Origin: Spirodela intermedia
Taxonomy: Eukaryota > Streptophyta > Magnoliopsida > Alismatales > Araceae
Length of the DNA: 64,000 nt
Assembly: GCA_902729315.2 (NCBI GenBank)
Contig: LR746278.1
Span: forward strand, 817,001 to 881,000
Reading direction: 5' to 3'
The first letter of the stretch is position 1; each line of letters opens with the position of its first letter. The translations under genes were made by a program, and so were the position numbers. The notes under the pieces are model-generated. The model worked only from the letters and a program-made list of their open reading frames with translations, did not search any database and was not told where the DNA came from. Positions 24,882 to 36,800 of the stretch are shown piece by piece.

Positions 24882-25012
24882 TGTAGAGAGAAGTGTACCA
24901 TAAACTCTTAGAATTGAGAGAGAGAAAAAGGAAGATAAGTACAAAGGTTTATAGTTGCCCTAATGGGCCATAATGGGCCAGGTCCATAGTAGGCCGATGC
25001 CATAATCTAACA
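24882..25012 (-). repeat. 5' LTR of element C
   Basis: On the minus strand it runs from TGTTAGATTATGGC at 25012 to CTCTCTACA at 24882, followed by the decayed primer-binding site. It is the closest relative in the window to 20208-20330. Confidence 0.8.
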
Positions 25013-25439
25013 TGTTTGATTGGAGAGTAATCATGCCATAATCCTCTTAGTATCGACTATATAAACTTTATAGTACTAAGACTAAGATGAGCGTACTATA
25101 AACTTTATAGTACAAACTTTAAACCTATAGTTAGGCGACTATCAAACTAGGATGAAAGAATAATAAATACCTAAAATAACATTTATAACTCATGAAGGTT
25201 ACCATAAATTTATAGTGATATATGTGATCTCAAGAATATTCTATTTATATTATAGTTCTTGATAAATCAAGTTTTTTGACCTTACATATGCAACTTTATT
25301 TTATTCTTTTTTATGATATTGTAATTTACAACAAAATATGAGAATAGCATTAGAAGCATCTATTGTTGACCCTAATCATTCTAAAATACTACTAATTAAA
25401 TGTCAACATTAAAAAGTATTTTATTTCTCACCAATAGTT

Positions 25440-25900
25440 ATAATTTATGAACTATGTAGTCTTGATAGAAGGAGTCAAAGTTGATGAAATAAACTTAGAA
25501 GTAATGAATTAATAGTTGTCACCCCACAACAACAAAGAACTTAATTACTTTTTAAGACTTCTTAATTATTACATGCATTTTATAATAAGTTATGTAAGTA
25601 TCACATACCCATTAACTAATATACTAAATAATGACACAACCAATGTTATGATATAATTGACAAAGGTCAAGGAGCAAGTATTTCAAAAAATAAAAATAAT
25701 GATATGTTCACCAGTAGTGTTTGTTCTGCTCAACTTTATAGAAGCCTTTGAAATAGAGGTGAACACCTTAGACAAAAGCATGGGCATAGTTCTAATACAA
25801 AAACAATGACCAATATCATACTATAGTTAGGCCCTTTTCATCATGCAATCAACTCAAGCCTAAATATGAGCGAGTATTGGTGATGATTATCTTTACAATA
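25440..25900 (+). pseudogene. Gypsy RT/RNase H remnant (element A)
   Basis: The plus strand reads LIEGVKVDE (for the usual EGVKVDP), PTTTKNLITF (for PTTVKQLRGFLG), SPVVFVLLNFIEAFEIEV (for the block ending P-F-IETDAS) and DKSMGIVLIQKQ followed by PISYYS (for G-GAVL-Q and PIAYFS). The order and orientation place it in element A after the element C insertion. Confidence 0.75.
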
Positions 25901-26217
25901 AATAAGTGACAACATTATTTGATTAGACCCTACGCAATATCCAAGAGATCATATAGTTGCATGTCATTTCATATTCTATCATTTTCAATTGTGATAAGAT
26001 CTTCCTCACTCATTTCTTGTCATAGATTAATCAACTATAGATAACTAAGTTAAAATAAATGGCCAAATAAATGACCAAATGAAGTGAGTCAACAAATATA
26101 TGTAATCATTTCTTTGATGCTTCTCCTTTGACAAGCCTTGTCATTAGAGCATATGGCTGATGTGGCCCAAGTTATGATATAATTCTACTTTTTATTGTTT
26201 CCTTCAAATGATTCCTT

Positions 26218-26600
26218 TTCTGTGCTTTGTATGGCAAGGACTTACCTCATTGCCTACTTAGGCTTGCTACATGTGGAGCCACCAATATTGTTGGAATTCT
26301 TTGAGACATGGGATGAGATGTTGAACATTATCAAAAACAATTTAGCTCATACTTAGATGCATATGAAATAACTAGTAGATTGTCATCGTCAAGACATTCA
26401 GTTCGAAGTGGGTGCTAATTTCTATCTGAAGTTTCAAGCATACTACATAATGAAATTGATAAATAAACAAAGCAGCATTTGTCTCAAATTTTTTTAGATG
26501 TTTCATGATCATGGAGCATGGCATAACAATAGTCTATTGTCTAGAACTCCCAATCACATCCTAAATCCACATTGTCTTCTACGTCTCACGACTCAATTAT
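26218..26600 (+). pseudogene. Gypsy integrase C-terminal remnant (element A)
   Basis: The plus strand reads CALYGKDLPH, DEMLNIIKNNLAHT, DIQFEVGANFYLKFQAYY, KFFRCFMIMEHG and IHIVFYVSRL. These match in order the integrase tail of plant gypsy elements (V-YG-P, the helical linker, F-VGD-VYLKLQPYR, KF-GPF-I-ERIG and HPVFHVSQLK). Stops interrupt it. Confidence 0.8.
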
Positions 26601-26838
26601 ATATTGGGACCACAATACAATTAGAAACCTCTTCCTATAAGTTTGAACAACAACATATAGTGTTAGTGCAGCTAGTAGAAGTCAACGATGCTAGACTCTT
26701 TTTATGAGGATATGAAGTCTTGATTAGGTGTCACAACCTTTCCTCCTTTGAAAAGATATGGGAGTTGGGAACCCAAATTGTATAGCTCTTCCTAGATATG
26801 CACCTTGGGGACAAGATGTTATAGGTGGTGGGAGATGA

Positions 26839-27156
26839 TGTAAGACCCTTGACTATTAATGGGCTTGTGGGCCATAGATATTTTTGAAAGAAAAAAAACA
26901 CCATGTTATATCAAGGGCCTGAGAGTCATGAAAGGACTTACCTCTCTAGAACCCTAGACTATATATGAAGAGAAACAAGACATGAAAGGCTAAGTTTTAA
27001 TTTTTCATTGAGGTTAGGGAAGTGTGGACCACTTGGGGTGGAGTGGGGGACTTTGTATCAGTTATTTTATATTTTGAATAACCCAAAATGTACATCCTTC
27101 CCTTCTTTGTTTGTCTTTCATGTCCTAACTTTTGTTATAGTTGCAAAGTTTCCACA
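26839..27156 (+). repeat. Right LTR of element A
   Basis: Starts TGTAAGACCCTTGAC after the purine tract at 26823-26838 and ends AAGTTTCCACA. It has an extra A-rich stretch near 26885-26900 that is absent from the left LTR. Confidence 0.85.
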
Positions 27157-28153
27157 ATTTTTCAAAAATTAACTGATAGTAACTAATTGTAATTATATTT
27201 TCATTAAATACCAAGACAAAATTTTAAGGGTCAAGAAAAATAAAAATAAATGATTTAATTCATCTTCAACTTGAAGTCCAAATCAGTAAAAATAGGCTGA
27301 TAGCTTTTCTATAATCTCAGCACAAAAAACATAATTATGGGCCGATTCAAATCATATTTTTCAAGTTCCAGATGTTAAGTGGGCCTTAACTGCCATGGCG
27401 TGAAGAGGCTTCGAGGAGTATTTTTTGGGCCCATGTCCTCTCAACAGCCCAAACAGTAATTTCCCAATCTCAGCCTGATTCTAAGGGTGGCCCAAAAACT
27501 ATTCAGCCATTGGCCAAAAAAGTGAAAAGAGACACCAATGGCCCATGTCGAAGGCGCAACTCCTCTAGGGCGGATAAAGAATTCTCCTCGTCTCAGCGCA
27601 CAAAATCACACCCGGTCTTAAGTGGGCCTTCAGAAAAGTCCAGTTCCTCTAATGCGCCAACTCCCGATATTGGCCCAAAACTGAAAAAACTGAAAGAAAC
27701 TGCCCCATTTTTACAAAATTTGAGAGCCCGCTTCGATAATGTCGGGCCCAAAACCGTGCATAACCCAGCCCATGTGCTGGAAACCCCCGAGAATTTCCAC
27801 GTGGACAAGACAGGAGAGTGATTAATAAATATCTTAATAAAATTGTTGTAGGGGTTAGAACGCCTACGTGTCGCTATAGGATCAGACGACACGTCAGATA
27901 TTTAGTTCCAGAAAAAGGTCTGCTTCCTTGTTAAATTATTTATTTAAAATACGACGATTAATGAATGAAATAATATTACGAGCAATGGCTTAGACGGACC
28001 GAATCACCCGTTAAAGGATCCGCACTGGTCCTTCGAGAAACTTCAAACGGACACTTGTTTGCTTCGGGACATCTACTGCGAGAAGGGGCTTTGTTAGGGT
28101 TTCGTCTTTCGCCTTCCTCGATCTCCGGGGAGAGTACTGTGCCGGCGAAGACA
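27157..28153 (+). promoter_or_regulatory. CCT4 upstream region with site II and telo-box motifs
   Basis: The region between element A and the CCT4 start codon contains many TGGGCC/GGCCCA motifs (near 27377, 27427, 27486, 27538, 27621, 27672, 27740), typical TCP-bound site II elements of plant housekeeping promoters. A telo-box (TTAGGGTTT, 28093-28101) lies in the probable 5' leader. A 103-codon reading on the plus strand at 27510-27821 has no recognisable similarity and is not called as a gene. Confidence 0.55.
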
Positions 28154-30027
28154 ATGGCGGCCGTCACCGCTGCTCCACCGGCGCGCTCCGGCGGTGCCTC
28201 CTCGTCGAAGACGGAGAGCTATGTCGACACCAAGCGTCGCGAGGACGTGCGGCAGGCGAATATCCAGGCCGCTCGCGCGGTGGCGGACGCCGTTCGCACC
28301 AGTCTCGGCCCCAAGGGGATGGACAAGATGATCGCCTCCGCCAGCGGTGAGGTCATCATCACCAACGACGGCGCCACCATACTCAACAAGATGGAGGTTC
28401 TCCAGCCCGCCGCGAAGATGCTCGTGGAGCTCTCCCGCTCCCAGGACGCCGCCGCTGGGGATGGGACCACCACCGTCGTCGTGCTTGCCGGGGCCTTCCT
28501 GGCCGCTTGCCAGTCTCTTCTCTCTCGCGGGATCCACCCGACTACCATTTCCGACGCCATCCATAAGAGCTGCGCCAAGGCCGTCGACATCTTACAGTCC
28601 ATGTCCGTGCCCCTCGAGCTCTCGGATCGCGAGTCGCTTGTCAAGTCCGCAGCCACTTCCCTCAATAGCAAGGTTGTGAGCCAGTACTCATCTCTGCTCG
28701 CGCCGCTCGCCGTCGACTCCGTGCTCTCTGTGGTGGATCCTGCACGTCCTGATCTCGTCGACCTCCGGGATATTAAAATCGTGAAGAAGCTAGGAGGCAC
28801 TGTCGATGATACAGAGCTTGTCAAGGGCCTCGTCTTCGACAAGAAAGTAAGTCACTCGGCCGGAGGGCCTGGTAGGGTTGAGAACGCTAAAATCGCGGTG
28901 ATCCAGTTTCAGATCTCGCCGCCCAAGACCGATATCGAGCAAAGTATTGTTGTCTCAGACTACACTCAAATGGACAGGATTCTCAAGGAGGAACGCAACT
29001 ACATCCTTGGGATCATCAAGAAGATCAAGGCTACGGGCTGCAATGTTCTACTAATTCAGAAGAGCATTTTGAGGGATGCTGTGACTGATCTGTCGCTACA
29101 TTACCTCGCCAAGGCGAAGATCCTAGTGATCAAGGACGTGGAACGGGACGATATCGAGTTCGTCACTAAGACCTTGAACTGCTTGCCAATTGCCAATGTC
29201 GAGCATTTCCGGGAGGAAAAGCTTGGATTTGCCGACTGCGTGGAGGAGGTGTCTGTTGGGGATGGGAAGATCGTGAAAATTACGGGCATTAAGGAAATGG
29301 GAAAGACCACAACCGTACTTGTGAGGGGATCCAACCAGCTGATGATTGACGAGGCAGAGAGGAGCCTCCACGACGCGCTTTGTGTGGTCAGGTAGTATCT
29401 TCACTCAGTTCTCTCGAATATCTTCAAAAGTTACTGCCGACGTTGAGAAATTTCAGAACATCTTTTTAGATAGATCACTGCAGCCTTAAATTGATGTTCG
29501 GTGTTCTTAAGCTACATTGTTCACCACAATATATTTAGGTTTTCTTTTTTTCTGTTTTTTTTTTTTTGCGCCCTGTTGGGTCCCCCCCAGGTTGGTCTGT
29601 TTCTCTGAAACATGCATGAAATCGGCTATTCAATGATTTCCACAGATGTCTGGTCAACAAGAAGTTCTTAATTGCGGGCGGCGGTGCGCCAGAGATCGAG
29701 CTGTCAAGGCAGCTCGGGGCTTGGTCGAAGGAACTCAGGGGGATGGAAAGCTACTGTGTCAAGGAATTTGCAGAATCCCTCGAGGTCATCCCATACACCT
29801 TGGCTGAAAACGCAGGCCTGAATCCCGTGGTCATCGTGACGGAGCTGAGGAACAGGCACGCCCAGGGGGAGATCAACGCCGGAATCAACGTCAGGAAGGG
29901 GCAGATCACAAACATCTTGGAGGAGAACGTCGTTCAGCCTCTTCTTGTCAGCACCAGTGCCGTCACTTTGGCGACAGAGTGCGTCAGAATGATCCTGAAG
30001 ATCGATGACATCGTCACTGTCAGGTAG
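28154..30027 (+). CDS. CCT4: T-complex protein 1 subunit delta (CCT4)
   Basis: CCT4 is one of eight subunits of the cytosolic chaperonin TRiC/CCT, which folds actin, tubulin and other proteins using ATP. Two exons: 28154-29391 and 29646-30027 (junction AG|A, phase 2), encoding 539 residues, the usual length. The ATG at 28154 is preferred because upstream in-frame starts are non-ATG. ATPase motifs are intact: [11 protein letters not shown] (about 49-59), [10 protein letters not shown] (71-80), GDGTTT (102-107), and GGGAPEIEL just after the splice junction. The C-terminal [12 protein letters not shown] and [11 protein letters not shown] complete the family pattern. Coding sequence is GC-rich near the 5' end. 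The intron of 254 bp has a poly-T/TTTCT-rich core and an unremarkable acceptor. Confidence 0.97.
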
Positions 30028-30340
30028 ACGTCCTGCATTCTGCAGATGTGGTAGAGATCACATCTAGAAAGAACACCCTTTTTTTTTTGAATGGGATGGA
30101 ACAGCGCTCGTGGTTTTCCCTGTTCTGTCTTCGTTTCACTTGAGTTATCTTCTCTGTTCTTGTGTTGTTGCCATTTTCATGCACGATCCTTTCTTCCTCG
30201 TCTCGCTTCCAGAGGGATCGACTCACTCTAATTCTCTCATCTGAAGAATCCTGGTAGGCAACCTTCTGCTCTGTTTCCACCTTTGCATTCCAAATCCAGA
30301 AGCATCAGGAGATGCATTCTTTCTTAATTCGTGCATCATC
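30028..30340 (+). other. Probable CCT4 3' UTR and flank
   Basis: T-rich, AT-leaning sequence directly follows the stop codon. A precise polyadenylation site cannot be read. Confidence 0.4.
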
Positions 30341-30962
30341 TTGCTCTAAGAAATTCGAATTAATTCTTGCCATTACACGAAAATAATTATGGTCTCGCTG
30401 CGAAATCTATCATTATCTTGCTCTAAGAAATGAGAATATGTGTATATAGTTTTTCTTAGAACACTTTATGCAAAACTGCATTGATTTTAATTCATCAGAA
30501 AATCGAATTAATTCGTTCCATTACACGAAATAATTATGGTCTCACCGTGGAATTTATTATTGTTTTGCTCTTAGAAATGGAGAGAAGTGCAAATAGATTC
30601 AGTTTCGCTTAGAACCCTGGATGCGAAACTACATTTATTTTTGTTCATCAAAAAATAAATTCGAATTATTTTATATATTTGCAAAATTGCATTCATTATA
30701 ACTCACCAGAAAATCGAATTAATTCGTGCCATTAGGGGAAGTAATTAAGGTGCACCGCGAAATTTCCCATTTATCTTGCTCTTAGAAATGGGTTTGTGTA
30801 AATAATTTTTGTCAGGACCTTGGATGCAAAACTGCATTCATTTTCATACACTGGGGAGAGAAGTAATCTGCTCTTAGAAATGGGTTTATGTGTAAATAAT
30901 TTTTGTCAGTACCTTGGATGCAAAACTGCATTCATTTTCATACACTGGGGAGAGAAGTAATC
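30341..30962. repeat. Imperfect tandem repeat array downstream of CCT4
   Basis: A block containing GAATTAATTCNTGCCATTA, TTGCTCTTAGAAATG, TGGATGCAAAACTGCATT and a TTCATCAGAAAATCG link recurs starting near 30356, 30503 and 30714. A shorter unit with a period of 92 bp (from TGCTCTTAGAAATGGG to GGGGAGAGAAGTAAT) is then repeated nearly identically at 30777-30868 and 30869-30960, indicating a more recent duplication. Confidence 0.85.
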
Positions 30963-31916
30963 CATCCAATTTCTCTCTCTGCCTCTCTCTGCAGTATTGG
31001 GCAAGGATGGCGGCCCACGAATCAGAAACGGGCCGAGCCACGTAGTGGGGAAAACAACAGCCCACTGGGCCGTTGATAGAATGGGGGTGGGTTTCCATAA
31101 ATGCATGGCGTCACATCCACTTTGGGATTCTACGCCGCCACCGAGGGTAGTCCGCCAGCCTGATTCGACCGTTGCGGTGCTCGTCCTGTCCGCTGCCACC
31201 GGCCCCCACCCCCGTCCAATCTCATCTCCTGTGCGCAACAGTCAACAATCCTTGCTTCTCTCTCCGGACACCCAGAATCTAATTAAATTCTCAAACTATT
31301 TATCCTGTCCCAGAGAGAGAGAGAGAGAGAGAGAACTCGTGACCTTCTCATGCACCGCTCCCAAGACCTGGAGATGTTGCAGCGGCTGGATAAGTGCGTT
31401 TTGCCCCCTCTTTCCTCCTCACTCCCCTCCTCCCCAGTCACCCTTCTTCCTCTCTCTCTCTCTCGCTCTCTCTAGTTATCTTTCTCTCTCTCTAGGTATC
31501 TTTGCTTGGATGGAAGGAGACGGTAGCGGGTCACGGCGGGCGGCGTCTGGGGGCGGCGGCTGGTCTTGCCGGAGGCGGCGGAAACGGCGGCGCCTTCGGG
31601 AGGTGGGCTGAGCGAGAGGAGAAGGGAAGACCAGGCAGCATGAATGGGCTTCGGCGGCGGAGACCCGCGTGGGGGGCCGTCCGCTGTGCGGGGATTGAGG
31701 GTTCACGGTCCGATCTCTAGGTACCTTCTTCTTCCTCCTCTCCTAGGGTTTTCTTCTTCCTCTGTATTCTCTTTTCCCTTGCTTCCTGTTACATCATTTG
31801 TGGCTCTCTTATGCAAAGTTTCGACAATACCTCTCTCTCTCTCTCTTTCTTCCCCCTTCCCCTCTCTTTCTCTCTCTATAACTAGGCAAGTGAAGGACGT
31901 GGGAAGATCTACAAGA

Positions 31917-31951
<35 letters not shown>

Positions 31952-32593
31952 AAACTGGGGAAGTGGAGGAGAGGGAAAGCAGGCGATTCTGAATAATGTG
32001 ATAAAATTTCTGCGTGGTTTGATAACGTTGCCGAACATCCGACGAAGTAGGCAAATTTATCGATGTACCCACTTAATCTATGGCCCAATCGAGATAATAT
32101 TCATGGGCTATAATTTAATGGAAACCTCCTCATGAGCAGACCAATGTAGGCTCCGAGTTCTTATTATCGAAGGAGGATGAGAGTTGTATCAAAGCGGATG
32201 TGGGGAAAGGTTGCTGCTGGTCACTGCGTCCTTGTTTTCCAGCAGATTTTTTTAAAATTTTAATTTGACATTTATTTTTCGAGAAAAAAATGCATTGTTT
32301 TTGAGGGAACTCCACATAATCCTTGCTGCGTTAAGTTCACGTGCCATGATATTCTGAACGGCGGATAAAGGTCGGAGCTTCGTAGAGTTCGGTCCAGCCT
32401 TGCCTCCCTCTCTCTCTCTCTCTCGCTGAGTAATGGACCTACTGGCCTGGAAACCTAATGCCCTAGCTCATGATCGTATGATAGCCTACTTCTTCACATC
32501 ACCCTCTCTCTCTGTCTCTCTGTCTCCTTCTCTTTTACTTCTTCCTCCCTAATCTGCCTTGTGGCAGCCACCATGGCTCTCCGTAACCGCTTG

Positions 32594-32640
<47 letters not shown>

Positions 32641-32977
32641 TTTTCTCTTTCTCTCTCCGTGAACCAGGCCATAAGTTGACGCCATTAGATGTGAGAGGAT
32701 CAAATAGAGGAGGGGGGATTTGCTTTGAGACTCAGACGCCGTGGGGATCAACCCACAGGCAGAAGTGATATATCCCCGGAAGCTGTGAGCTTCCGTCCTT
32801 CAACTCGGGCGACTCCCCTCCTATCGCAGAGTGAAGGAAGATGAAGAAGTTGGACTGCCCCTTATAGGGTCTCTAGTGGAATGTGTGCGTGTATATGAGA
32901 GAGAGAGAGGGAGAGAGAGAGATAAAGAGAGGGAGAGATTGATAGAGAGAAAGAAAGAGAGAGAGATAGATAGCGAG

Positions 32978-33009
<32 letters not shown>

Positions 33010-33194
33010 GAGGGGCTATGTGCGCCCGGTCCTTATGCCGGACGAGCACACAGAAAGTAGCCTTCATCTCTACTCCTCTTTGTCTGTCACAGCAAAACCC
33101 ACAACCAGCTGATAAAACTAGTCATAGAAGGAGAAGCCAGCAGCAACAAAGTGGGGGAGGTGTGGGGGGGAGGGGGGGGCTATCCTCGTTTTCG

Positions 33195-33229
<35 letters not shown>

Positions 33230-33849
33230 TCTGCAAAGAAAGGGGTCAGAGAGTGAGATGCCCGAAGAAGAAGGCTTCCCACAGTTTCGGCAAGTCAACC
33301 TCCTTCCCTCTCTACAGCCTCCCGTCGAAGGGGTCTCCACTTCCCTTCCCATCCTCTCTCTCTCTCTCTCTCTCTCTTGCTCTCTTACAGACAAGTAAAG
33401 AGCGTTCTTGTCTGAAGCCGTTTTCCGGCCTTCTTCTCCGGTCCCCAGTTAGGGGAAAAAAAGAAAATGGATGGTTTCTCTATGAACTCTCTACCATTCG
33501 CTTCACGCGTAGACGTCAAAATAATGGTTCTACATATATGCTTAAAATAATATTAATATATAATAACTAAAACTATACAACATATTAATTAAAGTATATC
33601 TAGACCTTTCGTGAAATCAGTATGTAGATCATGTTCGCTCCACCCCCGCGGGAACATCCCTGCCTCCTCGGGCGACGAGAAAGAGCGAGAGAGTAAGAGT
33701 GAGAGAGTCTGGAGTCAACCCGCCCATTGACAACATTATCAACGTGTTTGTTGTCCACAGAATCATGGGAAGTCAACGTTTAGTGGGACGAATAAAAAAC
33801 CCACAATCTCGGATGTCGTGATTGGGGAGGGGGGGGGGAGAAGGCAGGC
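30963..33849. repeat. Microsatellite-rich intergenic region
   Basis: At least eight (CT)n or (GA)n tracts occur: about 31313-31335, 31450-31500, 31830-31880, 31920-31951, 32408-32426, 32597-32637, 32898-33010 and 33198-33236, with another at 33353-33381. ORFs here translate to Ser-Leu or Arg-Glu repeats and are not genes. GGCCCA motifs near 31045-31070 and a GC-rich part at 31510-31700 could be part of a promoter or non-coding transcript, but I cannot support a gene. Confidence 0.6.
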
Positions 33850-36800
33850 CTAGTTAGGGTTCTTGAGATGCACCTCGATCATGTCGTCGTCCTCCAAGCC
33901 GAGGATCGCCGGGGTTGCGGATGGGCTGATCTTACTCCCATCGAAGCAGAAGACCAGGCTCTCGGGTCCGCACTTGGCCCAGCCGGCGTACATCTTGAAG
34001 AGCCTCTCAAACTTGTCGTCCTGCTACCACAGACAGAGAAAGACCGCTTGCATTGGATTCATCTCTCTACAAGACAGAGGTTCCTCGTTCAAACCCACGA
34101 CTCACAATTTTATCCACTTTGTTCGGAGAAGTCAAACCAGACCATCGACCAGGTCTGGTTTGACTTCTTCTGAAATCTGGCTTCTTCGGATCCGAGTAAT
34201 GGGGAACGGATGATGGCAAGAAGTCAACTATTTCCCAGATAGGAAGGAGTCTGGAAGGCACTTGAACTGGATTTCTCTGGTATAATTTCTCAGGTTTCGT
34301 TCCCTCTGATCTTAAATAATCTCCAGTGGGTTCATTTCGCCCTAAATGTGGAAGATTTTCACTGCCCATCACTACGTTTAAGTCAACTCCTTCCTTGATC
34401 ATCCAGAAGCGGGAGATTGTGACGATGAGTGGTTTTGTAAACTTTATGAGAAGAAAGTAAAGATAGATTTCGTTTTCACATAAAATTTATGAATCTAATG
34501 AATGAGAGATTGATTTCTGACTAAATTTTCATATTTCTATGACATGAACAGATGAAAGAGCTTAGAGTTTGAAAAAAAAAACACTGGAAACGAGAAATTA
34601 AAATTTTTAGAAGAAAAATAATTGATTTTGAAACAACATAAGTTTTTCTTTTTTAATCACAGTACCGATAATTATTTCTTTCTATACATTCATCACCTAA
34701 GTAATTCCAACAGATGCAAATAAAATAATAAATAAATAAATTTGGTAACCTAAAGCCATTACCTTGTACACACGGAATTGCTTATGCCCGTCTTTGTCTT
34801 GAATAGAGATGAGGATTTTGGGTCTGTCCACGTTTTGTTTTACTGGTTCCTCCGCTTCAACTTCTGGATCATCAGATTTTTCAGAGCTGTTCAGCTCCTT
34901 CTTAGCGGATTCGATTACTGCTCTCATCACATCTTCCGCTGACCAGGCAAACGATGCCAGTTCCTGCTTTTTCAACCTACTTCTCAAATCATACGTGATT
35001 ATGCAGAATCAATATGACACATTGAACACAAAAGAAGCTGTTAAACTCATTAACCAGCAGGTCGCCAAGGGAGGAATTCAAGTCAACCCAGATTCATCCA
35101 AGATGCAGTGGAGTTGGCACACGATCAGCAAAACTCAAAAAACCTTCACTAACGCTGATACAAACTAGTCAACTGTGGAATGCTTAAACCAGCGGAAGTG
35201 AAATCCGACACCATCTAAAACTTAACTATCATATATAACCGAAAACCATGGTGACAACCATACAGATGACAAAAATGCTTGTTCGATCGGAAACGTTACA
35301 AGTTTCTCTTAATGCCTTCATTTTCTGGGCCTGAAAGGATACCTGTGATTATGCTAGACAAGGTAGCTCTTGATATAATATCTTAAAAAAACTGCAAGCC
35401 GCAATATGGAGTAATATAATACAATAATAAATACTTGAATCGATTATGATTGGGGAAAAAATAATTAAAGAACAGCATGCCATGAAATGGCAATCACAAG
35501 TACAGACTGTACATTGCTATTTTCTCGCTAATGCCTATCTTCGATTCTTTTAATGGGATGGAAAGAAACAGGCCAATGACCACAGGAACCTTTGGTGGAA
35601 GTCAATTTTACCATGGTGTCCCAGATTCTGCATTCTTTAGGGGATCTGTCATCTAGACCTAAACAATACCGCTACAGCTTTTTCCACACTGTTACTTAAA
35701 ATAAATATTCAGAGACTGATATTTTTATTTATGTTAATGTTATTGAGCATGAAGCAAGACGGGCTCATATTCTTTTTCTCTCACTCTGCCACAAAACATA
35801 CCTCAATAAACTAAGATTTTATATTCAAACAAAACCATAACCCAAACAGAGGGGGGGGGGGGTGACAACATTACCCTTATGATATGCTATCCATCATCAT
35901 CCATGGCATGTGGAAAGAAAAAAGGTTTGGCCAACCAAAAGTCACTTCATCTGGTAACAGAAACTTATCATGCTATGAAAACTTCTGAGATATCTCGCAC
36001 TCAAGGATCACTGTCGGTCACAGAGGAATCTCAGTGCGTAGAGAAGAGTCCACCACTTCCTCTCTCCTATCCTCACAGCGAATTCCATTTTTTCTGCTTC
36101 TGCCTTTTTTACTTATCTTTCTCCTCCTCCGGTTCTTGATATTGCTTCCTTTCCACTTCCTGCTCCTTTTCATCCCCATTCTTTTTCCACTAATCTTCTG
36201 CCTTCTCCAATCCCTTTCTTCTACCCCTCCTCCTCCCTCCTCATCTCATTCTTTGTCCCAATCGCATCTCGAGACCTCTTGAAAGACGGGGATTTTAGAA
36301 AATGGTAAGGAAGCTTTCACATTCAATCCGAGTTCGCACATGATACAATTGGTTGGCCATATCAGGGTGCAATACACAGAAGAAGTTACTTGTTAAGCAA
36401 ATATGAGGGCCTATAGAGACTAAGTATGCATCCACTCCAGAGCAAGCTTCAACAATATAAAAACTAAGTAGGCTCCCCTAGACTCCTAATGCTCTCCAAA
36501 GTATGCATCCCGAAATATTTTAGTTGTCTTCAAATACTCAACAACGGGCCTTTGATTTTCGAATAAACACATTAGAAATATGTGACTAATCGTTAGAAAC
36601 ATATCTGTCTCATGCCTCTTGAATAATCAAACACTCTTATTCCAGTATAAAATATGTATTTTCCGGATGAATTTCAAAATCTCATTCCTCGTAACTAGAA
36701 CGCAATTGGCCTCCATTTTATTTGTGAATGATTTTTACCATCTTTGATCAAACCAAAACCTCATTTTTACTATACCGTCCTCCCCTCCCCACCAAATAGA

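Larger units (their letters stand above)
20208..25012 (-). mobile_element. Element C: decayed Ty1/copia retrotransposon with short LTRs
   Basis: Direct repeats of about 123-131 bp (20208-20330 and 24882-25012) share TTTATAGT, GCCCTAATGGGC, CATAGT and CATAATCTAACA blocks and start TG/end CA. On the minus strand a polypurine tract (CAAGGGGAGTG) directly precedes the 3' LTR start TGTTAGATTATG at 20330, and a decayed primer-binding site (TAATATTAGAG for TGGTATCAGAG) follows the 5' LTR at 24881. Inside, in copia order on the minus strand: gag-like region, a protease/pre-integrase piece (about 23170-22970), repeat R copy 2 in place of the integrase core, RT (about 21735-21035), RNase H (about 20860-20345). 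Confidence 0.82.
10776..27156 (+). mobile_element. Element A: decayed Ty3/gypsy LTR retrotransposon carrying nested insertions
   Basis: The element is bounded by two homologous but diverged direct repeats (LTRs at 10776-11061 and 26839-27156), both starting TG and ending CA. A primer-binding site resembling the initiator-Met type (AGTATCAAAGC) follows the left LTR, and a purine tract (GGTGGTGGGAGATGA) precedes the right LTR. In plus orientation I can read gypsy protease (about 19453), RT/RNase H (about 25440-25900) and the integrase C-terminal region (about 26218-26600), in the right order and all riddled with stops. The interior is split by elements B and C. The element is old and cannot be active. 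No clear 5-bp target duplication was found. Confidence 0.85.

Noticed and set aside
10776-27156. Possibility that the repeat block is a CRISPR-like or bacterial mobile system
   Set aside because: The repeats are LTRs and a dispersed plant repeat, and all readable proteins are eukaryotic retroelement domains; the host is a plant.
27510-27821. Plus-strand ORF of 103 codons upstream of CCT4
   Set aside because: No recognisable similarity or splice context; it lies among promoter-type GGCCCA motifs and ends by chance.
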